Source: Thamnidium elegans (Eukaryota; Mucoromycota; Mucoromycetes; Mucorales; Mucoraceae). From it: DNA of 64,000 bases. The notes under the pieces are model-generated. The model was not told the DNA's origin. It was given only the letters and a program-made list of their open reading frames with translations, and made no database searches. The stretch lies in contig JAIXMG010000019.1 of the NCBI GenBank assembly GCA_025201345.1, forward strand, positions 434,001 to 498,000. Reading direction: 5' to 3'. Positions 11,084 through 21,320 of this stretch are shown one piece after another. Position 1 is the stretch's first letter. Every line of letters begins with the position of its first letter. The position numbers and the translations under genes are program-made.

Positions 11084-11915
11084 TTGCAAAGATTTCTTCT
11101 TTCTCATCTGAATTGTTGTGCTGGTTTCTTTCGCTTCTTTTTTTTTGGGGAAAAAAAAAAAAAAATGCGTGACATTACCCTTTTATTCACAGCATCCGTT
11201 TGCACCGATGCCACCATATCATTGGAAAGCTCTTCTTTGAAGGATGTACACGTATTATATAAAAATAACTGCTGATATACGAATTCATTGTAGGAAAAAA
11301 AGAGGAGGGAAAATATATGATAAATTATACTACAATTTTTTTTTTTTTTCGCGCACTCGTATTGATACATCAATAAAAGAAAAACACAAGCATTTACTTA
11401 TTTATTTCACACGACAAGCCCTTTTTTTTATGAAATATATCTTTTTGACATATAAAAAAAAAAAACTAAAAGCGTAATTCTTTATATTTCATTTTTGAGG
11501 GTCAACCCTTTTTGACCAAAAAAAAATCGCAATTATTCCGGATACACTTTTTATTTCTTTATGGGGAAACAATTATACTCATTTAAACGCTTCTAATCCG
11601 TCTTAAAAGAGAGTCCTAGTGTTTAAAAACGAGGGAGTAATTACTGTTTAAAAATTACTTTTTTGTACAAAAAGTACTTTTTTTCATTGCATGATTCGAC
11701 CGATTTTGTTTATTTTTGTGATTACATAACATGTTACTACTATCGTTTATTATAACAAAGATGAAAGACCTTTAGCTACAACGAGTAAATGCGCTTTGAA
11801 AAAAAAATAGCTTTTAAAAGCTAAGCCACGACATTTGCGGTTTTTTCGAACAATGATTACTCGTTGAATAATGTTATTATTTTAAATGGATTAAAAGAGT
11901 CTAAGTGAGTACTTT
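11084..11915. other. AT-rich spacer left of the transposon relic
   Basis: No gene is supported. Short open frames are dominated by Phe/Lys from homopolymers. The stretch ends at the TA dinucleotide (11914-11915) that borders the Tc1/mariner-like element. Confidence 0.45.
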
Positions 11916-12897
11916 ACTGTGCTTCCACTCTCAATTTACCGAATGTTTGAAAACTCCGCACACTTTTAAGAAGCTAAATTTCCCAACCGATCACAAAGGA
12001 TCTTTATTTAAGCAATTAGGAATTACATTTATAGAGTGCTGGATAAAATTCTGTAAATGCTCTTCACTACCTTGGATTATTCTCGAAGAAAGTGTTTCTG
12101 CATCCGTCAACTTCCCTCTTTTGACTCGATCCTTAAGCACTTTCCAAAACATTTCAATAGAGTTGAGCTCAGGTGAATATGGAGTAAGGTACACTGGTAT
12201 ATATCCCCTTTGTAAGATAATGGGATCAACAACATCGCGAGGATGAATTGGAGCGCTATCCATTATAATATGAAATCCTTTCATGTTTGGAAATTCGTCC
12301 ATAATATCTAAGGTATCACTAATGAACTGCACAAAGTGACCATCTGCAGTTCCTTTTGGTATCGCAGCAGCGTCGTCCTCAGGTGCTTTTCTTTTTTTTT
12401 TAGCACCAACAACTTTTTCTTTTTTTGACATTTCCTGGTTCTCTCAAGCTTACATTCACTACACCGTACCCTGAAATAGCACCGATGACCGTATGTGATA
12501 CACCTCTTGCAGAAGTGGTTTCATCAATTTTTCATGAAGGTAAAAGAAGTACCGAAGGCGATCTTCGTTCGTATAAATATTATAAGTCGTATTGCTTTCT
12601 TTGTTAATTGGTACTTCTTTCATATCAGCGTCTTTTGGTTCTTCGTTCTCAACAATAACTTTCTTATTTTTTATATATTTTTGTAGATTCGTCAGATTGA
12701 ATAATCGAAAGGACGGATCTACAACAAAAGCAGGTGCTTCATTACCAGAATCATCTACGATTCCGCCTCTGCCGTTTTCAAAAAAGAAATTCATTGCAGG
12801 AGAAAAGTGGTCAAATTGTTTTTCTTTCAAGTGGGTAATTTATTTTGGGAAATTTAGCTTCTTAAAAGTGTTTGGTAAATTGAGAGTGGAAGCACAG
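11916..12897 (-). mobile_element. Tc1/mariner-like element, internally deleted, TA-flanked
   Basis: A 982-bp element flanked by TA on both sides (11914-11915 and 12898-12899), the target duplication of this superfamily. Its ends are inverted copies: CTGTGCTTCCACTCTCAATT at the left, the same read backwards at the right. Homology continues through ACTTTTAAGAAGCTAAATTT inwards, with about 17 extra bp in the left end. Inside is a broken transposase on the minus strand. The outer half of the element (from 12304) is part of the 1155-bp inverted repeat that recurs at 15799-16953. It would not move by itself. Confidence 0.85.
11916..12897 (-). pseudogene. Tc1/mariner (DDE) transposase remnant
   Basis: Two minus-strand open frames that belong to one transposase. 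The upstream frame (12810-12459) has the N-terminal leader ending DRLRYFFYLHEKLMKP. The reading then shifts frame to ETTSARGVSHTVIGAISGYG and continues through the frame at 12431-11991, with MDSAPIH (second catalytic Asp) and YLTPYSPELNSIEMFW, the final catalytic block where Glu replaces the third Asp (DDE). The helix-turn-helix region and the first catalytic Asp, expected between LMKP and TSARG, are missing. Internal deletion plus frame disruption makes it inactive. Confidence 0.85.
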
Positions 12898-12930
12898 TAC
12901 GAGTTGATACTTCTTTAATAGGACAATCCT

Positions 12931-12974
<44 letters not shown>

Positions 12975-13458
12975 CATTAACACATTATTTCCTTCAATGT
13001 CCTATTAGAGATACTTTACATAATACCTTTAATAAGTCTACTGATTTCCTCAAGCTGAGCTTCACTTTGGTTCTCTAAATTTAACTTCAACACAAAATGA
13101 CAAAAGGCCTTTTCTCTACAGCCACGCAGCTTCTTTATTTAAGCATTTGAGTCTACTAAGTACCCCTTTCCTTTGAAATAATATCAAAAACAAATTTAGA
13201 GACTCTGTCGCCATACAGCCATCATCATAGCAATGGCAATAATAATAATAATAATAAATAGGAAGAAGTAAGAAGATTATCTTTTATTGTATGGTATAGG
13301 GGTGCCTTAAGATTGACGTTTCTGTCTTTTGTGACTCATACTAATAGAGGGCGATGAGGATGATAGTGATGATGATGAGGATGATGTGGTTGGTGTGCTA
13401 GGTAGCGGTGGTCTTTCCAAACAGCTGTTGACCCAGGAAGTGTCATTCTGATTTTGTT
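12304..13458 (+). repeat. Left arm of a 1155-bp inverted repeat
   Basis: This block recurs in inverted orientation at 15799-16953, same length and, where compared by eye, with one mismatch (GTGTCATTC versus GTGACATTC near 13442). It contains the outer 594 bp of the Tc1/mariner-like relic, a 37-bp A run (12936-12972), an AAT6 microsatellite near 13234 and the Ser-rich C-terminal tail of the nuclease-like gene. Homology stops at ATATC near 12304 and at GATTTTGT near 13458. Confidence 0.92.
12916..13007. repeat. 92-bp segment with 10-bp terminal inverted repeats and a poly-A core
   Basis: TAATAGGACA at 12916-12925 and TGTCCTATTA at 12998-13007 are exact inverse complements and bracket the 37-bp A run. 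It might be a very small foldback or MITE-like insertion, or a chance hairpin. It is repeated in the right arm (16250-16341). Confidence 0.45.
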
Positions 13459-14817
13459 TTTTATTATATAAAACAATGTCCAATACGTCCTTGACAATTT
13501 GACAGCATAGCAGATAACACGGTAGAGCCGAAGTTCGAAACTGAATTGCTTATTTCAATTGTATTACCCCTAGAAACACGAGAGATATAAGTTGTAGGTC
13601 TGTCCAATTCAACCATAGTGCAGGAGAGCCCTGAGTGAATAAACCCAACAGTACGAAGAAGAGAAGAACGATCATCATACTCAACCTTTTCAAGCAGGAC
13701 GTCTAGCATGTCTTTCAGTATATACGGTAGCTTTAAAAAGCCTTCTTGCAAGAACTTGGATCCGAAATCTTCTTCAATTGTTGGCTTGGCTTCGCTTTCT
13801 CCAAATTCCAACGATATACTATGTCCACTGTCGTATTGTCGGAAAACAAGATCGCATTTATAACCGCATTTCAAACGAGGTGCGGAAGTAATGGCAGAGA
13901 TATGGCGGTTTTTATTCATTCGGCGTTTACTACCTAAACTAGCTGATTCACCATTGGCTGCTTCAACTCCCTTCAACTTGTCAAAACATGACTCAATCAT
14001 AGACCAAATATGTGACTGATACCAAGCTTCACGATGAGATCTTTCCATATTACCATATTCAAATTCTCTCAAAAGAGAATATATAGTATGTACTATCCAA
14101 TCTTCGTCTGCATCCTTTTGGGAGTCAAAATTGGCCTTAAACTGATTGTTTTTGCCAAGTGCAGCTCGTATTTTTTCCGTTGAATCTAAATTAAACCGAT
14201 TCAAAAACGCTATTAATTCATCAGAGGGTGAAGGTGTTGTCTTCTTCTTATAATCAATAATTTCTTTGAGTTCATCTCTTGTAAACACGTTGTATAGCAT
14301 GTAATTTTTATCGTACGGATCAAGTATAAGAGATCGGCTAGGATGGTCGCTTTGGCATTGAAGTCCAAATATATACAGTTCATTATCGACACATTTTCCT
14401 GTTGAAAGATACCATTTCTTTTGAGCGTCAAGTCCCGTAAACATACTTTTCATAGCGGCATTGTTTACTTCGTCTTCTACCTTATTACTTTCATCAGTCG
14501 AGCTGGGTCCTTCTTTGTTTTTGCTGAGTATATTTTCTGTATCGCTATTGTTGAGTATATTTTCTTCATCGAGCTTATCTTCATTTATAGTACGTTCAGG
14601 CTCAATAAGCTCTACCTCTTGATTTATTGATTCAAGATTAGCTGCTTCTTTCAAATACAGTTCAGTTACCAAGAGACGTTCGCGTGTTTTCAGATAGAAA
14701 TACTGCCGGATTGCTACGGTATCAAGTAACTAAAGCAGTATTTAGTTAATATGTCATAAATATAAAAATAGGCTAGCTTACCTCTTGCACATTTTTTTTG
14801 TGTTTTCGCGCCCACAT
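13307..14817 (-). CDS. Nuclease-like (possible PD-(D/E)XK) protein of a repeated Mucorales type, possibly frameshifted
   Basis: Exon 1 is 14817-14782 (MWARKHKKNVQE); exon 2 starts at 14729 and stays open to 13464, giving 433 aa. An Asp/Glu-rich N-terminus is followed by a conserved core: DEDWIVHTIYSLLREFEYG, HREAWYQSHIWSMIESCFDK, a GESASLGSKRRMNKNRH stretch, YKCDLVFRQ and LEFGESEAK. The Asp of CDLVF followed about 15 residues later by E-x-E-A-K has the spacing of a PD-(D/E)XK nuclease site; that function is inference. I recall many related unannotated proteins in Mucorales genomes. After NFGST the frame appears shifted: the +1 frame reads ALPCYLLCCQIVKDVLDIVL and continues to an Ser-rich tail ending KRQKRQS at 13307. 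Either a one-base frameshift or a 52-nt intron (13541-13490, weak GTTTCG donor) joins them. The tail lies inside the left repeat arm. Confidence 0.6.
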
Positions 14818-14871
14818 GATACAAGCTTTATCCACTTTACTTTTCTTTAGATCCAAATCAGCAATTGATGT

Positions 14872-15105
14872 TATGGCGGAACGGAATGCTGATAAACAGG
14901 ATGACCAGTTTTCCAGTTCAGTGTGTGATATTGACGATTATGCTAATAAGAGTAAATATCAAAAAAGAAAAATAAAGAAAATAAACGTAGACAGTGTTAA
15001 CCATCTAATAGTGGATGAGCAATTTGAAAATATAAATAGTTTCTTTAGAAGGTCAATTGTAACAGCGGTAATGCTTATTATCTTTCTAATTGGCTTTTCT
15101 AAATA
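14872..15105 (+). CDS. Small hypothetical protein with C-terminal membrane segment
   Basis: An uninterrupted 77-codon frame from ATG (MAERNADKQDDQFSS) to TAA, divergent from the nuclease-like gene with only 54 bp between the two ATGs. The first 60 residues are polar and basic (KYQKRKIKKI); the last 17 (SIVTAVMLIIFLIGFSK) form a plausible single hydrophobic tail anchor. I do not recognise it. The same DNA is also open on the opposite strand upstream of the nuclease-like gene, so this may be a shadow. Confidence 0.3.
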
Positions 15106-15798
15106 AAAGATCCAGGATAGAGGCTTGTTCATCCAAAATAATTGGGGCATTATTTATGAACCAGTTATCTGTCCTTGATAAGAATTAAAACAGTCTAATG
15201 CTTATATAATCGATAAAAGAGAACAATAGAAGGTGTCTGAGTAGATATATGTAATATACAACATTTGTGTATAACTTATGTAAGCAATATGTGAGAACAT
15301 ATACTTGTATAAGTTATGTATAAATTTGTATCATTGAATATACTACATAAGTACAACACAGTGTGCTTAGCAAATAACAAAGCTGGGAATGCCGTATCTT
15401 TCTTCCAAGTAGATATAATCCAGTCAACGTTTGATAATTGCATTGATAAAGGCGTTCAAGACAAAATGGAATTTTCCCACAAGTACTACAAAAAACCACT
15501 ATTTTAAAAAATGATGACGTAGACATTTTCTGTAGGCCGACAGGATGTCTATTAGTAAAAAAAAAAAACGAAATGAACAACCAGCTGTTCCAGTGCATGG
15601 CGTCCTGGATACATCTCTTTTGAAATGTATTAAATGCAGGCTTGAAACGGTCTATTTTGGGTGATTCCGTTAACTTATCACTTCATTTTAACAGAGCCTT
15701 CTGCATAGGGTAAAGGGGTTTGTTACGCTTCTCCAATACAACTTTATGTATGAGGCAGGTTGTTTCATTACTATTTTGCTGCTGCATATCCAACAAAA
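15106..15798. other. Right part of the unique spacer inside the inverted repeat
   Basis: No firm gene. Short frames on both strands (for example plus-strand 15316-15507 and minus-strand 15598-15314) look partly protein-like but have no homology I recognise and contradict each other. The end of the stretch (15720-15798) reads in frame into the right-arm copy of the Ser-rich tail. Confidence 0.3.
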
Positions 15799-15808
15799 CA
15801 CAAAATCA

Positions 15809-15949
15809 GAATGTCACTTCCTGGGTCAACAGCTGTTTGGAAAGACCACCGCTACCTAGCACACCAACCACATCATCCTCATCATCATCACTATCATCCT
15901 CATCGCCCTCTATTAGTATGAGTCACAAAAGACAGAAACGTCAATCTTA
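15809..15949 (+). pseudogene. Orphan copy of the nuclease-like gene's Ser-rich C-terminus
   Basis: The plus-strand frame reads NQNVTSWVNSCLERPPLP, a poly-Ser run and MSHKRQKRQS before its stop. This is the right-arm duplicate of the tail of the gene in the spacer, without that gene's catalytic part. Confidence 0.6.
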
Positions 15950-16282
15950 AGGCACCCCTATACCATACAATAAAAGATAATCTTCTTACTTCTTCCTATT
16001 TATTATTATTATTATTATTGCCATTGCTATGATGATGGCTGTATGGCGACAGAGTCTCTAAATTTGTTTTTGATATTATTTCAAAGGAAAGGGGTACTTA
16101 GTAGACTCAAATGCTTAAATAAAGAAGCTGCGTGGCTGTAGAGAAAAGGCCTTTTGTCATTTTGTGTTGAAGTTAAATTTAGAGAACCAAAGTGAAGCTC
16201 AGCTTGAGGAAATCAGTAGACTTATTAAAGGTATTATGTAAAGTATCTCTAATAGGACATTGAAGGAAATAATGTGTTAATG

Positions 16283-16326
<44 letters not shown>

Positions 16327-16359
16327 AGGATTGTCCTATTAAAGAAGTATCAACTCGTA

Positions 16360-16953
16360 CTGTGCTTCCACTCTCAATTTACCAAACACTTTTAAGAAGC
16401 TAAATTTCCCAAAATAAATTACCCACTTGAAAGAAAAACAATTTGACCACTTTTCTCCTGCAATGAATTTCTTTTTTGAAAACGGCAGAGGCGGAATCGT
16501 AGATGATTCTGGTAATGAAGCACCTGCTTTTGTTGTAGATCCGTCCTTTCGATTATTCAATCTGACGAATCTACAAAAATATATAAAAAATAAGAAAGTT
16601 ATTGTTGAGAACGAAGAACCAAAAGACGCTGATATGAAAGAAGTACCAATTAACAAAGAAAGCAATACGACTTATAATATTTATACGAACGAAGATCGCC
16701 TTCGGTACTTCTTTTACCTTCATGAAAAATTGATGAAACCACTTCTGCAAGAGGTGTATCACATACGGTCATCGGTGCTATTTCAGGGTACGGTGTAGTG
16801 AATGTAAGCTTGAGAGAACCAGGAAATGTCAAAAAAAGAAAAAGTTGTTGGTGCTAAAAAAAAAAGAAAAGCACCTGAGGACGACGCTGCTGCGATACCA
16901 AAAGGAACTGCAGATGGTCACTTTGTGCAGTTCATTAGTGATACCTTAGATAT
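16360..16953 (+). mobile_element. Truncated second copy of the Tc1/mariner-like relic
   Basis: It starts right after TA (16358-16359) with CTGTGCTTCCACTC, the same terminus as the left element. It carries the N-terminal transposase frame (16427-16798) and the start of the second frame (from 16826), then stops where the inverted repeat stops. The DDE-Glu block and the other terminus are absent. Confidence 0.85.
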
Positions 16954-18132
16954 ATATATATATATATATATATTCATAATATCAATAAATATAAAGCCTT
17001 TATTACACTAAAATCAAATGAATTATCATTAGAATCAGTTGTGTCATGAAAACCATGCGATTTTGTGCCAATCCTACCATTTTTCATATGGTTACCAATT
17101 CTAATGAATTTACATCAATTTCTCATTAGGTGATATAAACATTTGGTGTCGAAATTGAGTGTTTAAAATAAAGAGACTGTATATGTAATAGTGCAATTAT
17201 ATTTTAGCATTGAGAAAGGGGGGAAAATGTAACAAAAAGAAAATAATTTAGATGTAAACTTTAAAGCTAAGGCACCATTTAAAGAAACGTCGAAATACGA
17301 CATGCATATTATATAAATGTTTGAAGAAAATGTACTTTGATATATTGCCATGTACATGTTATTTAATTTATCGACACCAATTGAGCAATGATTAAACCAA
17401 GTTTATTTCTTCTTGATATTTCATGCAAATATAAACGTGCTAATACTTTATATGTCCAAGTCAAATATATATAGATCGTATAATATACATTCTCTTAATA
17501 TATATTGACATTTTAAAATTGAGGAGTTATTTTAGTATAATTCTTTATAATTTAAGTTGTATTGGTGTACATTGAATAAAGGAGAGAGAGAGAGAGAGAG
17601 TTGATATACAGCTTCTTTTTTTCTTCTACTGTGTGTGTGTGTGTGTGTGTGTGTACGTACAAAGAGGAGAAAACCATTATTTTTGGTTATTGCTAATATG
17701 CAAAGTTACATAAACCTTTATAAAAGAGAATTTTTGTACAGATTCGGAAAGACACTAAAATAGATAGATTTTATCGAAATGGGATAAACCATTTTTAAAG
17801 TTTATAGTGTTGAAAGAAAAATTATAAGGAGACAATTAAATAACCAACAAAAAGTTTAAATACAATTGCACGCTTTTTTTGTATGTATACAATGCGGATA
17901 TATTACCATGTTTTGATACATATCGCACTTTAAAGTTTTTTAATTTTCTTTCTAATTTTATACATCTTGAATAAGCGTGCTTATTAATATGTCTAGTTAA
18001 ATAAGTTGCTTTTTTTTTTTTACCCCTGAAACGTTTATGCAAATTGCCTCCTCCTCCCCCCTCAGTTTGGCTGTTAATTCATCTTGTACACACAACAAAG
18101 AGATATATACATTTAATTTTTATTTTCTATAT
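16954..18132. other. Intergenic, AT-rich, with microsatellites
   Basis: No gene supported. A TA microsatellite begins the stretch (about 16950-16971), an AG run lies at 17582-17600 and a TG run at 17630-17654. Confidence 0.5.
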
Positions 18133-19391
18133 TTAGTTTTCTAATACAATTCTAAATCTAGGCTTGCCAGCTCTGAAATCTTCAATAGCCTTAACAACAT
18201 CGTCCATCTTGTAAGTTTGGATCCAAGGCTCAACATCGTGTACAGAAGCAAATTCGAGCATATCTTCGATCTCGGCAGGAGAACCGATAGCAGAACCACT
18301 GATGAATACTTGGGTAGAGAAAAAGACGAATGGGTTGATCTCAGGGAAGTTCCATTCGGGAATACTGATGTTGATAAAGTGACCGTTTACAACAATAAGA
18401 CTCAAATAGGTGACCCCTAAAAAAAAAAATTATAAATTTCGGGGAATTGTTTTAAAAGAAAAATTACTTACAATCGAAATCGCGACCTGTACCAGTACAG
18501 AGAATATGTGTCATTTGTCTCCGGTAAGCACCAAAGGCTTCTTTGTCGCTAGTGTTGAGGTACTCATCACAACCGAGCTCTAAGGCAATTTCGCGCTTCT
18601 TATCGTTATGAGACATACCAATGACCTTAGCACCCATAGCCTTAGCCCATTTAACACCATAGTGACCCAAACCACCTTTTTTTTTAAAAAAAAAAAAAGA
18701 ATCATTAGAATATTTAATATACGTTTTTAAATTTTAGTGAGGGGGGGAAATTATAAGAAAAAATACTTACCAAGACCCATAACACCAACAACAGAAGAAG
18801 AGTTTACGTTACAACGCTTTAAAGGAGCATAGGTGGTGACACCAGCACAAAAGAAAGTACAAGCGATGGCGCTGGACATGTTATCAGGCACCTTAAAAAC
18901 AAAACGGTAGTCGCCTCTCCATCTATCGGCATAACCACCGTAGGTTTTATCGCCGTTTTCCCAACGAGCGTTGTACGTACCGACAATACCTTTCATACAC
19001 AAGTTTTCGCTGCCTTCGAGACAGTTTTTACACTCGCGACAGGAGTTACATTGAGCACCAACACCGGCACGGTCGCCTACCTTGACCTTGGTAACGTTCT
19101 TACCGACCTTCTTGACAACACCGACAATCTCGTGGCCGACAACACAAGGATACTCGGTAGGGCCCCACCCCGAGTCCATGGTGTGGACGTCGGAGCCGCA
19201 GATACCGCAGTGCGTAATATCTAATTCGACACAGTCTTCGGTCCACTCTCTAAGTGTCAATTGCATCTTGGTAAGAGGTTTATCTAAATTATAGTTAATA
19301 TATTGTGCCTCTCTAGCAGTATCGAGTTTTTTTTTTTTTTTTTACCTTTGCCGGTACATGCCCAAGCGTTAAAAGTTCTATCGTCAGCCAT
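18133..19391 (-). CDS. Zinc-dependent NADP(H) alcohol dehydrogenase, ADH6/7 (cinnamyl-alcohol DH) type
   Basis: Four exons (19391-19346, 19283-18771, 18675-18472, 18416-18133) give 348 aa, normal for medium-chain dehydrogenases. It would interconvert aldehydes and primary alcohols in the cytosol. The catalytic zinc ligands are in CGICGSDVHTMDSG and GHEIVG; structural zinc cysteines are in GAQCNSCRECKNCLEGSENLC; the cofactor loop is GLGGLGHYGVKWAKAMGAKV, split by intron 2. The order WGPTEYPCVVGHEIVGVVKKVG is typical of the cinnamyl-alcohol dehydrogenase branch, which in yeast (ADH6, ADH7) uses NADPH. The substrate cannot be told from sequence. The gene uses noticeably more codons ending in C or G than its neighbours (for example in 19020-19260), suggesting high expression. 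Confidence 0.93.
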
Positions 19392-20822
19392 TTTTTTTTT
19401 CTAATGTGGTGAATAAAAGAAGAAAAGTAAAGAGTCTCAAGGGTCGTTTTTCTTTTATATATTGCGTATGAGTTTATAATATGGTATATTTTTTTGATGG
19501 ATATTTCCTTTTATAGTATTTGGTTACGTACCGTAGTAACACTTTGACTCCGTTGATGAATAATCCATCGTAGTTAGAAAAAGGATTTCTATTACTTTTT
19601 TTTTTTTTTTTTTTTTTTTGATTGGATAGAAGTTTTTTTTTTAACAATCTGATGGTATTATACAAGGGGGCGGGACCAAAGAGTTTTCTAGCGCTCCGGG
19701 TGTAAGTTTGCATAGTTTAGCAATTCCGAAAATTTCTTCCGTGGGTTTATAATGGTCGTTGATCTTTTACCCTTTCTTTAACAAGCGCGGAACTTTTTTA
19801 TCGCGTGTTTTTTTTAGCAGCTATAAACAGAACGCGATAAAGATAGTTTACCCTTCTGCAGTACGAATTAATTGCATATATTATACGTATACCCTTTTTA
19901 TCCTATCTGACGTATGATAGGTATCTATTTTGTTAGGCACAGTGCTATCTTTTTTTTTTTAGAACCGTGATTAAAGCCCTTATTAGTCTTTACGGCGATA
20001 AAACGTACGGTTTTAATAAAACTAAAAGCAATACATATGTAACAAGTTTGAATATCTAAACTGTTTTTTTTTATAACTAAATTAAACCCGTCGTTTGGGG
20101 TTTTTCGTTCAACGTGGTACTGAGAGGGTTGAATATTTTAACCGAGACTTAATTTGATTTTTTTTTTTTTTGGTATTTTCCAATTTATGCATAGTTTTTA
20201 ATAATGATTCAAATGTACAAGAATTTTAACGTTGTCTTGTTAGACTTCTTCTTATTATATATGACTGGGGTAAAATAAAAAAAAAAATAAAAAAAAACTC
20301 CTTGAACATTTACAAAAGGCGCGTAGGGGGAAACACGTTTCTTATCAAACGATGGGAAATGGTTATTATGTATGTGATCGATAATTAAACATTGCTAGGT
20401 ATATGAAAATATGGTGGCGAATAATAGGGATTTATTCGATAAGTTTATATAAACGTCCCTTGGGGTTTGGGGGAAACGTCAGATTAGTTAATATAAACAG
20501 TGATCTAATTCCTGCAAAACTTAAGGACGTTTTCCAAGGTCTGCTGCTGTCAACTGAACAAAAAAAAAAATTTACCCGTCAATTACAGTGCATTTAAAAA
20601 AAACGTTTATAAAATATGCGAATCATTTAATATGCACATATTTACAAATTAACTCGGGGAGCTTTGTTACAGTATAACTTCACTTATCTACTGCCCACAC
20701 TTACGAAACAATAATCCTTTGGGTGCAAGAAGAAAAAATCTTTTTTTTTTGTGTATATAGAAAATTATATTTTTATTCTACAAGTTGTGTATAATTGAAG
20801 GGGGGGAGTTAATGAAACATAT
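19392..20822. other. Intergenic between ADH and RPL31
   Basis: About 1.4 kb with no supported gene. It holds poly-T/A tracts and the ADH promoter at its left side. A 64-codon plus-strand frame (20403-20597) has no recognisable feature. Confidence 0.45.
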
Positions 20823-21258
20823 TTAGTTTTCATCTTCAACAACTTCGGTGTTAAGACCTAAAATAAAAAAAATAAAAAAGTTAATAAAAAAAATAAAAAA
20901 ATAAAATATGTGTTCTCTTACCCTTGAAGTCAACACAAGGAACGAAGGTGACATAAGAGTAGAGCTTCTCCTTGGCATCCTCATCGTCATTACGTCTACG
21001 AGAGATACGGACACGGATACGATGGTTAATGTGCTTAACACCACGAGACCAGACAGCCTTGTTAAGAGAAGGATCAAGACGGACATCCTTGGTACCCATG
21101 GCAAGGGTAGCGAAAGCCTTGACGGACTTGATGGCATGAGGAGCACGCTTTCTCAAAGAACGACCAAAGACACGCTTGTGCATGTGGATGGTGTACTCAC
21201 GGGTAACGACATCAGCGAGGGTGGAACGCTTTTGGGTGGTCTTTTGGTCCTTGGCCAT
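20823..21258 (-). CDS. RPL31: 60S ribosomal protein L31 (eL31)
   Basis: Two exons (21258-20922 and 20857-20823) encode 123 aa, the usual size for eL31. The sequence contains TREYTIHMHKRVFGRSLRKR, KAFATLAMGTKDVRLDP and the family stretch RRNDDEDAKEKLYSYVTFVP, ending LNTEVVEDEN. It sits at the polypeptide exit region of the large subunit. Codon use is strongly biased (AAG, ACC, GTC), as expected of a ribosomal protein gene. A 62-nt intron in the 5' UTR (21320-21259; GTGAGT donor, AATTAG acceptor) ends exactly at the ATG. Confidence 0.97.
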
Positions 21259-21320
21259 CTAATTTAAAAAAAAAATTGTTAGGATGGATGGATGGATTTA
21301 CATTAGGTGAGGGTACTCAC
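21259..21320 (-). other. 5' UTR intron of RPL31
   Basis: Donor GTGAGT at 21320-21315 and acceptor TTAG immediately before the start codon. It contains four tandem ATCC units. Leader introns are common in ribosomal protein genes. Confidence 0.6.

Larger units (their letters stand above)
15799..16953 (-). repeat. Right arm of the 1155-bp inverted repeat
   Basis: Inverted copy of 12304-13458. The homopolymer (T37 at 16285-16321) and the ATT6 microsatellite have exactly the same lengths as in the left arm. The outer end (GATACCTTAGATAT) abuts a TA microsatellite, where the left copy instead continues into the rest of the transposase. Confidence 0.92.

Noticed and set aside
12936..12972. A37 tract as the tail of a LINE/SINE insertion
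   Set aside because: No adjacent reverse-transcriptase or tRNA-derived sequence and no target-site duplication; it lies inside a small TIR segment instead.
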